A DNA stretch of 37,825 nucleotides from Rikenellaceae bacterium (GCA_015059685.1 SUZW01000018.1:1-37825); one strand, 5' to 3'; counted from the stretch's first letter, positions 1 through 7,660 are shown. Notes: a model not told the origin generated them from the sequence alone. Program-made: numbers and translations.

Positions 1-185
1 ATTGTTATTCGGGCATATTTGCTTTTCCCATTTACCATTGTGTCTTTGGGGTTATTTAGTAACCCTGGAATTGCAGAAACGCACGAGGATTCTGAAATAG
101 ATTTCTTTATCTTTGATTCTTGCTCTATGGTAGTATCCGTACCCCGGCACTCGCAACTCGTATAAATATTCTCTTGTAACATTTG
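1..185 (-). other. Alternative C-terminal coding segments in the other two frames
   Basis: Downstream of the G tract the minus strand carries a motif of the form Y-x-R-I-x-[IV] in each frame: KCYKRIFIR at 158-184 (current frame), KDKEIYFRILVR at 79-114 (frame reached with eight G, stop 52-54), and VNGKSKYARITI at 2-35 (frame reached with ten G, open to the edge). All three resemble the C-terminal end of EcoRI-family methylases. No stop codon interrupts either alternative frame between the tract and its motif. I infer alternative tails selected by slippage. Stacked remnants of old gene copies are the other reading. Confidence 0.5.
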
Positions 186-1162
186 CCCCCCCCCACAAGT
201 GGTTGAGTTACAGAGCTTTGCGAATTGAATATGCCGTTAGAAAAGCCTTTACCCTCACTCTCTGTGCAGCCTACAATCTCAAATTGTTCTGGATTATACT
301 TATCTAAAAAAGTAATCGGCACACCCATAACTCCATCGTAATCACAAGGAATATCTGCAACTTTGTTTACATTTATAGCGTTATAATTATCGTATTTTGG
401 ATATTCATCCGGATTATAGGTTTTGTACAAAATCAACTCCTCGTGGCGTTTATTGTGATCAAGATTTGTAAACCATATAGATGCAGATCTTGCCTTTATT
501 ACTCCATCAATTACACGATATGTGCTTCCTTTTGCCTCCGTATTTGATTTTAGTTCTTCTGAACGCTCTTTTGGTATATCAAATAACATATCTACTCCCA
601 TTGGTTGCACTCCAACCCACATCTTGTTTGCTGCAATTAAAGGAAATACTTCCTTGTAGGTAATCGCATTTTTACTACCTATTATTAAGAATTTTTTATC
701 GTACTCAATTAGTTGGGCAACATACTCACGAAATAGCGAGAATGGCGGGTTTGTTACAACTATATCGGCTTGCTTTAGTAGTTCGATACACTCTGCCGAG
801 CGAAAATCGCCATCACCCTTGAAATGGTGTATTCCTATTTCGTCAGGTGAAGGTATCCTATCTCCATTTTTATCGCCAAGATACTCCAACCAAATAGCCT
901 GCTCGTTGGTATTTGTGCTAAATAAGTCCATGTCTTGACTTTTGTAGCAGGTGGTAATTAGTCGTTTTAGTCCGAGATGCTCAAAATTATAGGCAAAGTA
1001 GCGAAAGAAATTGCTAACATAAGGATCATCGCAGTTGCACAAGACTGTTTTGCCCCGAAAATGCTCCTTATAGTGCGATAGTTCTCGCTCGATATCGGAT
1101 AGTTGAGTATAGAACTCATCATTCTTCGCCTTCTTGGCTTGGGTTAGGTTTGCATTTGCCAT
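125..1162 (-). CDS. EcoRI-family adenine-specific DNA methyltransferase with poly-G tract
   Basis: Transfers a methyl group from S-adenosylmethionine to adenine in DNA. The 345-residue protein matches the EcoRI-type modification methylase family along its length. The catalytic motif NPPF lies near residues 137-140 in the context VVTNPPFSLF, and the N-terminal KNDEFYTQ stretch is typical of the family. It ends with KCYKRIFIR followed by a short tail. A run of nine G (minus strand, 186-194) encodes three glycines near residues 323-326, just before this final motif, so slippage would change the C-terminus. No recognisable restriction endonuclease is next to it in the window, so it may be a solitary or phase-variable methylase. 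The region is visibly AT-richer than the housekeeping genes to the right, which fits acquisition by transfer. Family assignment is secure; target sequence and role are unknown. Confidence 0.85.
   Translation of the reverse strand: MANANLTQAKKAKNDEFYTQLSDIERELSHYKEHFRGKTVLCNCDDPYVSNFFRYFAYNFEHLGLKRLITTCYKSQDMDLFSTNTNEQAIWLEYLGDKNGDRIPSPDEIGIHHFKGDGDFRSAECIELLKQADIVVTNPPFSLFREYVAQLIEYDKKFLIIGSKNAITYKEVFPLIAANKMWVGVQPMGVDMLFDIPKERSEELKSNTEAKGSTYRVIDGVIKARSASIWFTNLDHNKRHEELILYKTYNPDEYPKYDNYNAINVNKVADIPCDYDGVMGVPITFLDKYNPEQFEIVGCTESEGKGFSNGIFNSQSSVTQPLVGGGKCYKRIFIRVASAGVRILP
186..194 (-). repeat. G9 homopolymer tract (C9 on + strand) inside the methyltransferase gene
   Basis: Nine consecutive C on the plus strand, read as nine G by the methyltransferase gene. 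In the sequenced state the tract is in frame with KCYKRIFIR and a stop at 125-127. One G fewer leads to a stop at 52-54. One G more leads to a frame open to the window edge. Homopolymer G runs of this length are known slippage hot spots in phase-variable genes of other bacteria. Confidence 0.8.
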
Positions 1163-1326
1163 AGGTCTTGGAGTTTTTCTTTTAACTCCTGACCAATAAG
1201 CAAAAAGAAAGGTGCGAAACTATCCGATTTGCTTATATGTTCCAGAGGTTCCGCTAAAAACCCGTCAAATGTATAAGCACGAATAGCCCACACCCAAAGG
1301 TGTGAACTTTCAAAACTTATTCCCAT
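1144..1326 (-). CDS. Small hypothetical protein upstream of and overlapping the methyltransferase
   Basis: A 60-residue reading frame whose 3' end overlaps the first 19 bases of the methyltransferase gene, suggesting translational coupling. It is rich in aromatic residues (SHLWVWAIRAYTF) and ends with a helical stretch (GQELKEKLQDLWQM). The frame stays open for about 25 codons upstream of the chosen ATG, back to a TGA near 1402-1404, without another ATG, so it may be the 3' remnant of a longer gene. No family recognised. A product related to restriction-modification is possible from position alone, but nothing in the sequence proves it. Confidence 0.4.
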   Translation of the reverse strand: MGISFESSHLWVWAIRAYTFDGFLAEPLEHISKSDSFAPFFLLIGQELKEKLQDLWQMQT

Positions 1327-1449
1327 TTGACTTTCTCTGAAATTTAGCGGATTTCTGGAATCGGGAACAAGAGCTAAAAGCTCAATTAGTAATATGTTAA
1401 ATCAAAATTTTTCTCTTCTATCTTCTCTATTTCTCGTTTTTATCTACTA

Positions 1450-1457
1450 CAAATATA
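1450..1457 (-). promoter_or_regulatory. Candidate -7 promoter element for the small ORF and methyltransferase
   Basis: Reads TATATTTG on the minus strand, matching the Bacteroidota -7 consensus TAnnTTTG. It would start a transcript with a leader of roughly 115 bases before the ATG at 1326. No convincing -33 element at standard spacing was found. Apart from this, 1327-1516 holds no further gene that I can see. Confidence 0.35.
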
Positions 1458-1574
1458 GCAACTAATTTTTATAACTCGTTTAGATTTTTCGCAAAAATTA
1501 TCTTTTCAGCTTTTTTGTGGTGCAAGAGGACAATTTTTACACCATATATGAGTTATATATCAAAAATTTGGTTG

Positions 1575-1582
1575 TAACTTTG
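1575..1582 (+). promoter_or_regulatory. Candidate -7 element of the flavodiiron gene
   Basis: TAACTTTG fits TAnnTTTG and lies 24 bases before the ATG at 1607. The -33 region is not clear. Its position supports starting the gene at 1607 rather than further upstream. Confidence 0.45.
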
Positions 1583-1606
1583 CAACACAAAATTAGACCC
1601 TTAATT

Positions 1607-2767
1607 ATGAGAAATATTACAGACACTATCACCTACATAGGTGTCGATGATACCGACATCGATCTCTTCGAGAGTCAATATATTGTGCCTAACGGCATCT
1701 CCTACAACTCGTACCTTATACTCGACGAGAAGGTCGCCATCATGGATACTGTGGATGCCCGCAAGAGCGAGGAGTGGTGGCAGAATTTGCGTGAGGCCCT
1801 CGGTGGTCGCAAGCCCGACTACCTCGTTGTACACCACATGGAGCCCGACCATGCAGGCAATATAGCCAAGGTTGTGGAGGAGTTCCCCGAGGTTAAGATT
1901 GTGGCTTCGGCTCGAGCCGTAGATATGATGCCGCAGTTCTTCGAGGAGACCGACTTCACAGGTCGCACCATAGCTGTAAAGGAGGGTGACACCCTCTCGT
2001 TGGGTGCGCACACGCTCACCTTTTTGATGGCGCCCATGGTGCATTGGCCCGAGGTTATGGTGTCGTACGACTCGCTCGACAAGGTGGTCTTCTCGGCCGA
2101 TGGCTTCGGCAAGTTCGGAGCCTTGGCGCACGAGGAGGATTGGGCATGCGAGGCTCGTCGCTACTACTTCAACATCTGCGGCAAGTATGGCGCACCCGTG
2201 CAGGCGTTGCTGAAGAAGATTGCGAAGTTGGATGTTGCCATCATCTGCCCTCTGCACGGCCCTATTCTCACCGAGAACCTCGGCTACTACATCGGTCTAT
2301 ACGACTGCTGGAGCCGCTACGATGTGGAGAGCGAGGGCGTCTTTGTGGCCTACGCCTCAATTCACGGAGGCACAGCCAAGGCTGCAAAGAAGTTGGCAGA
2401 AATTCTGCTCGAGAAGGGTGCCAAGAAGGTCGCCATGGCCGACCTTACGCGTGACGATATGGCCGAGGCCGTAGAGGATGCTTTCCGCTATGGTCGAATG
2501 GTCGTGGCGGCATCATCGTATGATGGCGATGTATTTACCCCTATGCACTCGTTCCTGCACAAGTTGAGTTTGAAGGGCTACCGCAATCGTCGTGTCGCCA
2601 TCGTCGAGAATGGCTCGTGGGCTCCATGCGCAGGCCGTGTAATGAAGGGTATGCTGGAGGCTATGCCGGGCGTAGAGATTGTGGGCGATATGGTTACGCT
2701 CCGCTCCACAATGAAGCAGAGCGACATCCCTGCCCTCGAGCAGTTAGCCGATGCAATCTTGGCGTAA
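1607..2767 (+). CDS. Flavodiiron protein (FprA family, oxygen/NO reductase)
   Basis: Cytoplasmic enzyme reducing oxygen to water, or nitric oxide to nitrous oxide, using a diiron site and FMN. It helps anaerobes survive oxygen exposure. The 386-residue protein has an N-terminal metallo-beta-lactamase-like domain (about 1-250) with the diiron motif HMEPDHAGN near residues 76-85, further ligands in MVHWPE and CPLHGP, and a C-terminal flavodoxin domain (about 255-386) beginning VFVAYASIHGGTAKAA. The frame is open 30 codons further upstream, but MRNITDTITYIG at 1607 is the natural start: the extra codons are AT-rich and contain the likely promoter. It stands alone, with convergent genes downstream. 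A rubredoxin-type electron donor is not encoded nearby. Confidence 0.92.
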   Translation: MRNITDTITYIGVDDTDIDLFESQYIVPNGISYNSYLILDEKVAIMDTVDARKSEEWWQNLREALGGRKPDYLVVHHMEPDHAGNIAKVVEEFPEVKIVASARAVDMMPQFFEETDFTGRTIAVKEGDTLSLGAHTLTFLMAPMVHWPEVMVSYDSLDKVVFSADGFGKFGALAHEEDWACEARRYYFNICGKYGAPVQALLKKIAKLDVAIICPLHGPILTENLGYYIGLYDCWSRYDVESEGVFVAYASIHGGTAKAAKKLAEILLEKGAKKVAMADLTRDDMAEAVEDAFRYGRMVVAASSYDGDVFTPMHSFLHKLSLKGYRNRRVAIVENGSWAPCAGRVMKGMLEAMPGVEIVGDMVTLRSTMKQSDIPALEQLADAILA

Positions 2768-2784
2768 GCAGCTCTCAAACCCCA

Positions 2785-2931
2785 CTATTTCAGTGCCTTG
2801 TCATCTGCGAAGACACTGCCCACTACATCACCAAGCTCGATGTAGTGGTGGTTTATAGGGTCGTAAGTGATGGGGTGCAATTTAACCTCTTTTTTGCTCA
2901 AAAATTTTTGCCAATGCCTCTCGGCCTGCAT
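2785..2931 (-). CDS. Possible 48-residue ORF overlapping the end of the YdeI-like gene
   Basis: In another frame from the YdeI-like gene, a reading frame from ATG 2929-2931 to TAG 2785-2787 encodes a peptide whose second half (PITYDPINHHYIELGDVVG) has coding-like composition. It could also start at a TTG downstream, preceded by an AGAGG. No family recognised. It might be a tiny coupled gene or the residue of a frameshifted tail. Low certainty. Confidence 0.22.
   Translation of the reverse strand: MQAERHWQKFLSKKEVKLHPITYDPINHHYIELGDVVGSVFADDKALK
2820..2848. terminator. Hairpin between convergent genes, possible terminator
   Basis: CCACTACATC-type stem of 10 bp (2820-2829 with 2839-2848) around a 9-base loop, lying between the flavodiiron gene and the minus-strand gene. 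There is no clear T tract, so termination is only inferred from position. Confidence 0.35.
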
Positions 2932-3238
2932 CGGTCATTAGACCTCGCTGTTCGAGGTCGGCACAGCGTTGTCTATTCAGCTCGGTCCAGTGGCTTTTAG
3001 GGCGGCGTGGCGAGAGTCGTTGCGCCAAGCGACCATCGGGTAGGCGTTTTTGCGTGGAGTCTATCCAACCAAAACACAAGGCCTCCTCGACAACCTCAAC
3101 ATAGGGGATAACGCCCTTGGGCGGCTGCTTGGAACGAGATGTAACGACCCAGCAGACACGCTCCCTCGAGTGGTTCTCAACGAGCCACCGCCTCAACTCT
3201 ACCCTATCGGCAAGGTGCAAAAGATTTTCGACTTCCAT
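2882..3238 (-). CDS. YdeI/OmpD-associated family protein, short form
   Basis: The 118 residues match the N-terminal half of the YdeI/OmdA family, which has been linked to bacteriocin protection and envelope stress but has no firm biochemical role. Family hallmarks visible are PYVEVVEEALCFGWIDS near residues 45-61 and LPDGRLAQRLSPRRPKSHWTELN after it. From memory, members are usually near 190 residues and carry a C-terminal OmdA-type helical part. Here the protein stops at EALAKIFEQKRG, so that part is missing. Whether this is a natural short version or a truncation cannot be settled from one sequence. It is preceded by a TAACTTTG promoter element and by the terminator of the upstream gene, so it is probably transcribed alone. 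Confidence 0.7.
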   Translation of the reverse strand: MEVENLLHLADRVELRRWLVENHSRERVCWVVTSRSKQPPKGVIPYVEVVEEALCFGWIDSTQKRLPDGRLAQRLSPRRPKSHWTELNRQRCADLEQRGLMTDAGREALAKIFEQKRG

Positions 3239-3259
3239 AACTTACGCTTTACCCTATCA

Positions 3260-3267
3260 CAAAGTTA
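3260..3267 (-). promoter_or_regulatory. Candidate -7 element of the YdeI-like gene
   Basis: TAACTTTG on the minus strand, 21 bases before the ATG at 3238, matches TAnnTTTG. Confidence 0.45.
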
Positions 3268-3279
3268 CACATATTCTCA

Positions 3280-3319
3280 AAACAAAAGCGAAAAAGCCGA
3301 AACTTTTTCGCTTTTGTTT
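3280..3319 (-). terminator. Intrinsic terminator of the 93-residue gene
   Basis: A perfect 17-bp stem (3280-3296 with 3303-3319) around a 6-base loop. The left arm overlaps the stop codon of the gene at 3318-3320. On the minus strand the hairpin is A/T rich at its base and ends in TTTGTTTT. Confidence 0.65.
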
Positions 3320-3599
3320 ACAACTCATCATTGTCGTAGTTCAGCGCATCGAAGCCATATTTGCGATGCACCTTGCGCTTGGGATCGACATCCTCAACCT
3401 CGCAAAACAGAGCCCACTCCTCCTCTTCGACCAAGGCCACCGACTCCACATCTCGGTCGTCGTACGACTCCCGCTGCTCGTTCAGCCACTCGACAAACTC
3501 GTAGCAGACCTGCTGTCGGTCGTAGTCGGCCGCATATCTATCTTCGGCAAGCTTTGTGTACTTTGCGACAATACGCTCTATCGCTTTGTGATACCTCAT
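3318..3599 (-). CDS. Small acidic hypothetical protein
   Basis: A 93-residue protein, lysine/arginine rich at the N-terminus (MRYHKAIERIVAKYTKLAEDRY) and strongly acidic in the middle (VESVALVEEEEWALFCEVEDVD). It has no signal peptide or membrane segment and appears cytoplasmic. It has its own TATATTTG promoter element (3627-3634) and an intrinsic terminator, which argues that it is a real single-gene unit. I recognise no family. Confidence 0.6.
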   Translation of the reverse strand: MRYHKAIERIVAKYTKLAEDRYAADYDRQQVCYEFVEWLNEQRESYDDRDVESVALVEEEEWALFCEVEDVDPKRKVHRKYGFDALNYDNDEL

Positions 3600-3626
3600 C
3601 GTTGTAGTGTTTTATGGTTTCAGGTG

Positions 3627-3634
3627 CAAATATA
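3627..3634 (-). promoter_or_regulatory. Candidate -7 element of the 93-residue gene
   Basis: TATATTTG on the minus strand, 27 bases before the ATG at 3599. No -33 element at standard spacing was identified. Confidence 0.4.
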
Positions 3635-3728
3635 GAGTGTGCATTTGACAACTTGTGTCAAACATCAAAAAAATCGTACGACTTGGCAAATTTTTCACAA
3701 TGCGAGGGGAAGGGAGCTGAAAAAACTA

Positions 3729-3736
3729 TATCTTTG
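3729..3736 (+). promoter_or_regulatory. Candidate -7 element of the EamA transporter gene
   Basis: TATCTTTG fits TAnnTTTG and lies 20 bases before the ATG at 3757. Confidence 0.45.
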
Positions 3737-3756
3737 TACCACGAAAACGACCGACA

Positions 3757-4647
3757 ATGGCAAGAATAAGCAAAAGCGCACTTATAGGCTACCCTGCCGG
3801 CATTATCACCGGTATTGCATACGGACTCAACCCTCTGTTTGCCGTGCCGTTAATGGCAAATGGAGCCACGGTGGAGTCGATACTCTTTTTCCGTTACTCG
3901 TTTGCGGTGGTGATGCTTGGTTTGTTTCTACTACTCACCAAGCAGAGCTTCAAGATTACCGCCAAGCAGGCGGGCGTTTTGTTCATCCTCGGACTGCTCT
4001 ACACCACAAGCAGCCTCTGTCTGTTTGGGTCGTACAACTACATCGCCTCGGGGTTGGCCACCACGCTGGTATTTCTATTTCCCGTGCTTGTGGCTATCAT
4101 AATGGTATTTCTGCGGGTCGTACCATCGTGGCCCGTGTGGATTGCCACTGTGGCATCGTTTGGTGGCGTGGTGATTATGACGCAAGGGAGTGGCGGAGAG
4201 GCAGCAGACCCTCTCGGTGTGGTTATGGCATTGGGGTCGGCTCTATTCTATGCCCTATTTATCGTCATCATCAACCGCAGCAAAGTGATTGCCAATATCT
4301 CGAACTCGTTACTCACATTCTATGCCCTCATGGTCGGAGCTGTTATATTTTTGGGAAAAATAATCTTCTCCGACACGGCAATTACTGCGGGCATATCGAC
4401 AACCGTGGATTGGCTCAATTTGGTCGGCTTGGCACTCCTGCCAACGATTGTCTCCACGGCAACTTTGGCGGTTGCCACACGCAATGTCGGAGCGACAAAG
4501 GCCTCGGTGCTGGGCGTTTTCGAGCCCGTGACGGCAATACTTGTCGGCACGCTAATGTTCGACGAGCCTCTGACCACAAACATCGTCGTCGGCATCGTCA
4601 TATCCATCCTTGCCGTAACCTTTATGATTTCGGCAACAAAGCGATAA
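3757..4647 (+). CDS. EamA/DMT-family permease
   Basis: Inner-membrane transporter of the drug/metabolite superfamily. The 296 residues form about ten hydrophobic segments arranged as two EamA repeats: the first ends around VASFGGVVIMTQGSGG near residue 145, the second runs from ADPLGVVMALGSALFYALF to the end. The conserved proline-containing stretch LGVFEPVTAILVGTLMFDEPL near residues 248-268 is characteristic of the second repeat. Substrate cannot be predicted; relatives export amino acids, nucleotides or drugs, or take up metabolites. It is a single gene with its own promoter element and is followed by a strong hairpin shared with convergent guaA. Confidence 0.88.
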   Translation: MARISKSALIGYPAGIITGIAYGLNPLFAVPLMANGATVESILFFRYSFAVVMLGLFLLLTKQSFKITAKQAGVLFILGLLYTTSSLCLFGSYNYIASGLATTLVFLFPVLVAIIMVFLRVVPSWPVWIATVASFGGVVIMTQGSGGEAADPLGVVMALGSALFYALFIVIINRSKVIANISNSLLTFYALMVGAVIFLGKIIFSDTAITAGISTTVDWLNLVGLALLPTIVSTATLAVATRNVGATKASVLGVFEPVTAILVGTLMFDEPLTTNIVVGIVISILAVTFMISATKR

Positions 4648-4674
4648 CAGACAACAATAGACTAACACAAGAAC

Positions 4675-4707
4675 AGGGAGTGTCTAAAAGCTTGTTAGAC
4701 ACTCCCT
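4675..4707. terminator. Bidirectional terminator between the EamA gene and guaA
   Basis: A perfect 13-bp stem (4675-4687 with 4695-4707) and 7-base loop between the ends of two convergent genes. Its GC-rich base reads AGGGAGTGTC. It can serve both transcripts. Confidence 0.7.
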
Positions 4708-4745
4708 ATTCTTATTTGAAGTTGTATATACTTCCAGCTGTCGTA

Positions 4746-6053
4746 TTACTCCCACTCAATCGTTGCGCTTGGCTTTGGAGAGAGGTCGTAGCAGACACGG
4801 TTTACATTCTTAACCTCCTTCAAGATGCGGTCGGTGATTTTGCCGAGGATAGCCCAATCGATATGCTCGATAGTTGCAGTCATGGCATCCACGGTATTTA
4901 CGGCACGAATGATTACAGGCCAATCGTACGAACGGGCATTGTTGCGCACACCTACCGACTTGAAGTCAGGCACGATGGTGAAATACTGCCATACGCTCTT
5001 GTCCAAGCCCGCCTTTGCGAACTCCTCACGCAAGATAGCGTCCGACTCACGCACAGCCTCCAAGCGGTCACGAGTGATTGCGCCAAGGCAACGAACACCC
5101 AAGCCCGGACCCGGGAACGGCTGACGATAGACCATCTCGTATGGCAAGCCCAACTCGACACCGCAAGCACGAACCTCATCTTTGAAGAGTTGCTTCAATG
5201 GCTCTACCAACTCGAACTGCAAATCCTCGGGCAGACCACCTACATTGTGGTGCGACTTGACCATCTTTGCGGTCTTCGTACCACTCTCTACGATATCAGG
5301 ATAGATAGTACCCTGACCAAGGAAGTCGATGCCGTCTAACTTGCGGGCCTCCTCCTCGAACACACGGATAAACTCTCCACCTATAATCTTACGCTTCTGC
5401 TCGGGATCCTCCACGCCCTCCAACTTCGTGAGGAAACGCTCCGTAGCATCGACATATACAAGATTTGCGCAGAGCTGGTTGCGGAACACCTCCACAACAT
5501 TCTCGCTCTCGCCCTTACGCATCAAGCCGTGATTTACATGCACGCAAACGAGGTTATCACCGATAGCCTTCAACAGCAACGCTGCTACAACCGACGAGTC
5601 CACACCACCCGACAATGCGAGCAACACCTTCTTGTCGCCCACCTGCTGGCGTATCAACTCCACCTGGTCGGCAACGAAGTTTGTCATATTCCAGTTAGCC
5701 TCGGCCTTGCAAGTATCGAATACAAAGCCCTTTACTGCCTCTTTGATAGCCTCCAAGTCGTCGGTAAATTGTGGCAACTTCTTCTCGCACAACGCCTTAT
5801 CCCAGCCTGCTGCCATTACAGGGTAGCCCGCCTCGTAAATCTCGGGCAGAACATCTATCTCTACCCCGTCTATTACGCAGTTAGGACCTCCGTTGATAAT
5901 CACACCCTTAACATTTGGCAACGCCTGCAACTCCTTTGCAGTGATGTCGTGTGGGTAAATCTCGCTATATACGCCCAAAGCACGAATTGCTCGGGCAACT
6001 ACTGTGTTCTCGTGACTTCCCAAGTCCAAGATTACAATCATATCCTGCTTCAT
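4746..6053 (-). CDS. guaA: GMP synthase with degenerate, shortened glutaminase domain
   Basis: Converts XMP to GMP using ATP and ammonia in purine synthesis. The synthetase half is intact: ATP-binding P-loop LSGGVDSSVVAALL near residue 146, then RQPFPGPGLGVRCLG and the C-terminal XMP-binding end RVCYDLSPKPSATIEWE. The N-terminal class I amidotransferase half is not intact. Only about 110 residues remain where about 190 are usual. The nucleophile elbow normally reading G-I-C-x-G is replaced by PVMAAGWDKAL with no cysteine, and the segment holding the catalytic His and Glu is absent. From this I infer that the enzyme uses free ammonia or a separate glutaminase. The protein is 435 residues against a usual 505-525. 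It lies downstream of guaB on the same strand, 115 bases apart across a heptamer-repeat region, so the two probably share regulation. Confidence 0.9.
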   Translation of the reverse strand: MKQDMIVILDLGSHENTVVARAIRALGVYSEIYPHDITAKELQALPNVKGVIINGGPNCVIDGVEIDVLPEIYEAGYPVMAAGWDKALCEKKLPQFTDDLEAIKEAVKGFVFDTCKAEANWNMTNFVADQVELIRQQVGDKKVLLALSGGVDSSVVAALLLKAIGDNLVCVHVNHGLMRKGESENVVEVFRNQLCANLVYVDATERFLTKLEGVEDPEQKRKIIGGEFIRVFEEEARKLDGIDFLGQGTIYPDIVESGTKTAKMVKSHHNVGGLPEDLQFELVEPLKQLFKDEVRACGVELGLPYEMVYRQPFPGPGLGVRCLGAITRDRLEAVRESDAILREEFAKAGLDKSVWQYFTIVPDFKSVGVRNNARSYDWPVIIRAVNTVDAMTATIEHIDWAILGKITDRILKEVKNVNRVCYDLSPKPSATIEWE

Positions 6054-6070
6054 AAAAACTTCGTTTTTGC

Positions 6071-6164
6071 TGTTAGCTATTAGCTTTTAGCCATTAGCTT
6101 TTTTTGTTGTTAATAACTTTTCTCTTTTTTTTAAGCCAATGGCTAATGGCCAATGGCTAATGGC
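6071..6164. repeat. Two blocks of tandem heptamer repeats between guaB and guaA
   Basis: 6071-6098 consists of four heptamers ending TTAGC (TGTTAGC, TATTAGC, TTTTAGC, CATTAGC). 6137-6164 consists of four heptamers (CAATGGC, TAATGGC twice over). The blocks are partly complementary (GCTAATGGCT against AGCCATTAGC), so the guaB-guaA transcript can fold into a hairpin across the AT-rich spacer. This could act as an attenuator or simply be a dispersed repeat family. Confidence 0.7.
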
Positions 6165-6168
6165 TTTT

Positions 6169-7638
6169 TTACTCTCCTCGCGAATAGTTTGGTGTTTCAC
6201 GAGTGATGGTAATATCGTGTGGGTGGTTCTCAACCACCGCAGCCGAGGTGATGCGAACGAAGCGAGCCTGCTGCAACTCCTCGATATTGCGTGCGCCACA
6301 GTAACCCATACCTGCACGGATACCGCCCACAAGCTGATATACGGTCTCCGACAACGAGCCCTTGAATGGCACACGGCCCACGATACCCTCCGGAACGAGC
6401 TTCATGGCATTTGCCTCGCCATCCTGGAAGTAGCGGTCCTTCGAGCCCGCCTTCATCGCATCGATAGAGCCCATACCACGGTAGGTCTTGAACTTACGAC
6501 CGTTGTAGATAATTGTCTCGCCAGGCGACTCCTCGGTACCCGCAAACATCGAACCGCACATCACGCAAGTGCCACCAGCCGACAATGCCTTCACGATATC
6601 GCCCGAGTAGCGCAAGCCACCATCGGCAATAACGGCAATGCCGTACTCCTTCACAGCCTTGGCGCAATCGAAGATAGCCGTGAGCTGTGGCACACCGACA
6701 CCCGCAATGATACGGGTTGTGCAGATTGAGCCGGGGCCTATGCCGACCTTGATACCATCGGCACCATTCTCGGCAAGATACTTCGCTGCCTCGGCGGTAG
6801 CGATGTTTCCGACAACGACATCGAGGTTTGGATATGCAGCCTTAATCTTCTTCAAGAGTGTAACCACGCCCTTCGAGTGGCCGTGTGCCGAGTCGAGGAC
6901 TACAGCATCGACATTCTCGGCAACGAGTGCTGCAACACGATCCATAGCGTCAGGTGTAATGCCGATACCTGCTGCGACACGCAGACGACCCTTTGCATCT
7001 TTGCAGGCGTTAGGATGGTCTTGGCTCTTGGTAAGGTCCTTATAGGTGATAAGGCCAACAAGGTGACCCTCCTTATCCACAACAGGAAGCTTCTCAATCT
7101 TATTCGAGAGCAACACCTCGGCAACATCGGTATCCTCACCCTCGGTTATGGTCACAAGGTTCTCGGAGGTCATAACCTCGGCAATCTTGCGGCCCATATC
7201 CTTCTGGAAGCGGAGGTCGCGGTTGGTTACGATACCTACGAGGTAGCGATTTTCATCGACAACCGGAATACCACCAATCTTATTCTCGCGCATCATATCC
7301 AACGCGTCACCCACCGTGTGCTCACTCGATATAGTCACGGGGTCGTCAATCATGCCATTCTCGGCACGCTTCACACGACGCACATGTGCCGCCTGCTCGG
7401 CAATCGACATATTCTTGTGGATAACACCGATACCACCCTCTCGTGCTATAGCCATAGCCATAGGTGCCTCGGTCACGGTATCCATCGCAGCCGAAACAAT
7501 CGGGATGTTGAGCGCAATATTGCGTGAAAAAAGGCTCTTCACGCTCACCTCTCGTGGCAAAACCTCGGAGTAGGCCGGCACCAACAACACATCGTCGAAT
7601 GTCAAGCCCTCCTGCTGTACTCTCTCATCTAAAAACAT
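6169..7638 (-). CDS. guaB: Inosine-5'-monophosphate dehydrogenase
   Basis: Oxidises IMP to XMP with NAD, the first committed step to GMP, in the cytoplasm. The 489-residue length is standard. The N-terminal barrel part ([17 protein letters not shown]) is interrupted by a pair of CBS domains (about residues 95-205) that bind nucleotides for allosteric control. The catalytic loop [15 protein letters not shown] with its cysteine lies near residue 305, followed by the phosphate-binding [11 protein letters not shown] and the mobile flap around GSKDRYFQ. It is followed by guaA, so both GMP-specific steps are adjacent. A good promoter (TTTG, 20 bases, TAAATTTG) lies just upstream, and further upstream is a candidate structured RNA with an intrinsic terminator that may modulate it. 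Confidence 0.96.
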   Translation of the reverse strand: MFLDERVQQEGLTFDDVLLVPAYSEVLPREVSVKSLFSRNIALNIPIVSAAMDTVTEAPMAMAIAREGGIGVIHKNMSIAEQAAHVRRVKRAENGMIDDPVTISSEHTVGDALDMMRENKIGGIPVVDENRYLVGIVTNRDLRFQKDMGRKIAEVMTSENLVTITEGEDTDVAEVLLSNKIEKLPVVDKEGHLVGLITYKDLTKSQDHPNACKDAKGRLRVAAGIGITPDAMDRVAALVAENVDAVVLDSAHGHSKGVVTLLKKIKAAYPNLDVVVGNIATAEAAKYLAENGADGIKVGIGPGSICTTRIIAGVGVPQLTAIFDCAKAVKEYGIAVIADGGLRYSGDIVKALSAGGTCVMCGSMFAGTEESPGETIIYNGRKFKTYRGMGSIDAMKAGSKDRYFQDGEANAMKLVPEGIVGRVPFKGSLSETVYQLVGGIRAGMGYCGARNIEELQQARFVRITSAAVVENHPHDITITRETPNYSRGE

Positions 7639-7660
7639 AATCGTATATCTTTTAATTCTA

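Noticed and set aside
1601..2257. Minus-strand open frame of 218 codons opposite the flavodiiron gene
   Set aside because: The other strand encodes an unmistakable flavodiiron protein; this is its mirror frame.
3639..5339. Long plus-strand open frame of 566 codons across the EamA gene and guaA
   Set aside because: It overlaps two well-recognised genes, runs antisense through guaA, and its translation looks like a composition shadow rich in His, Arg and Cys.
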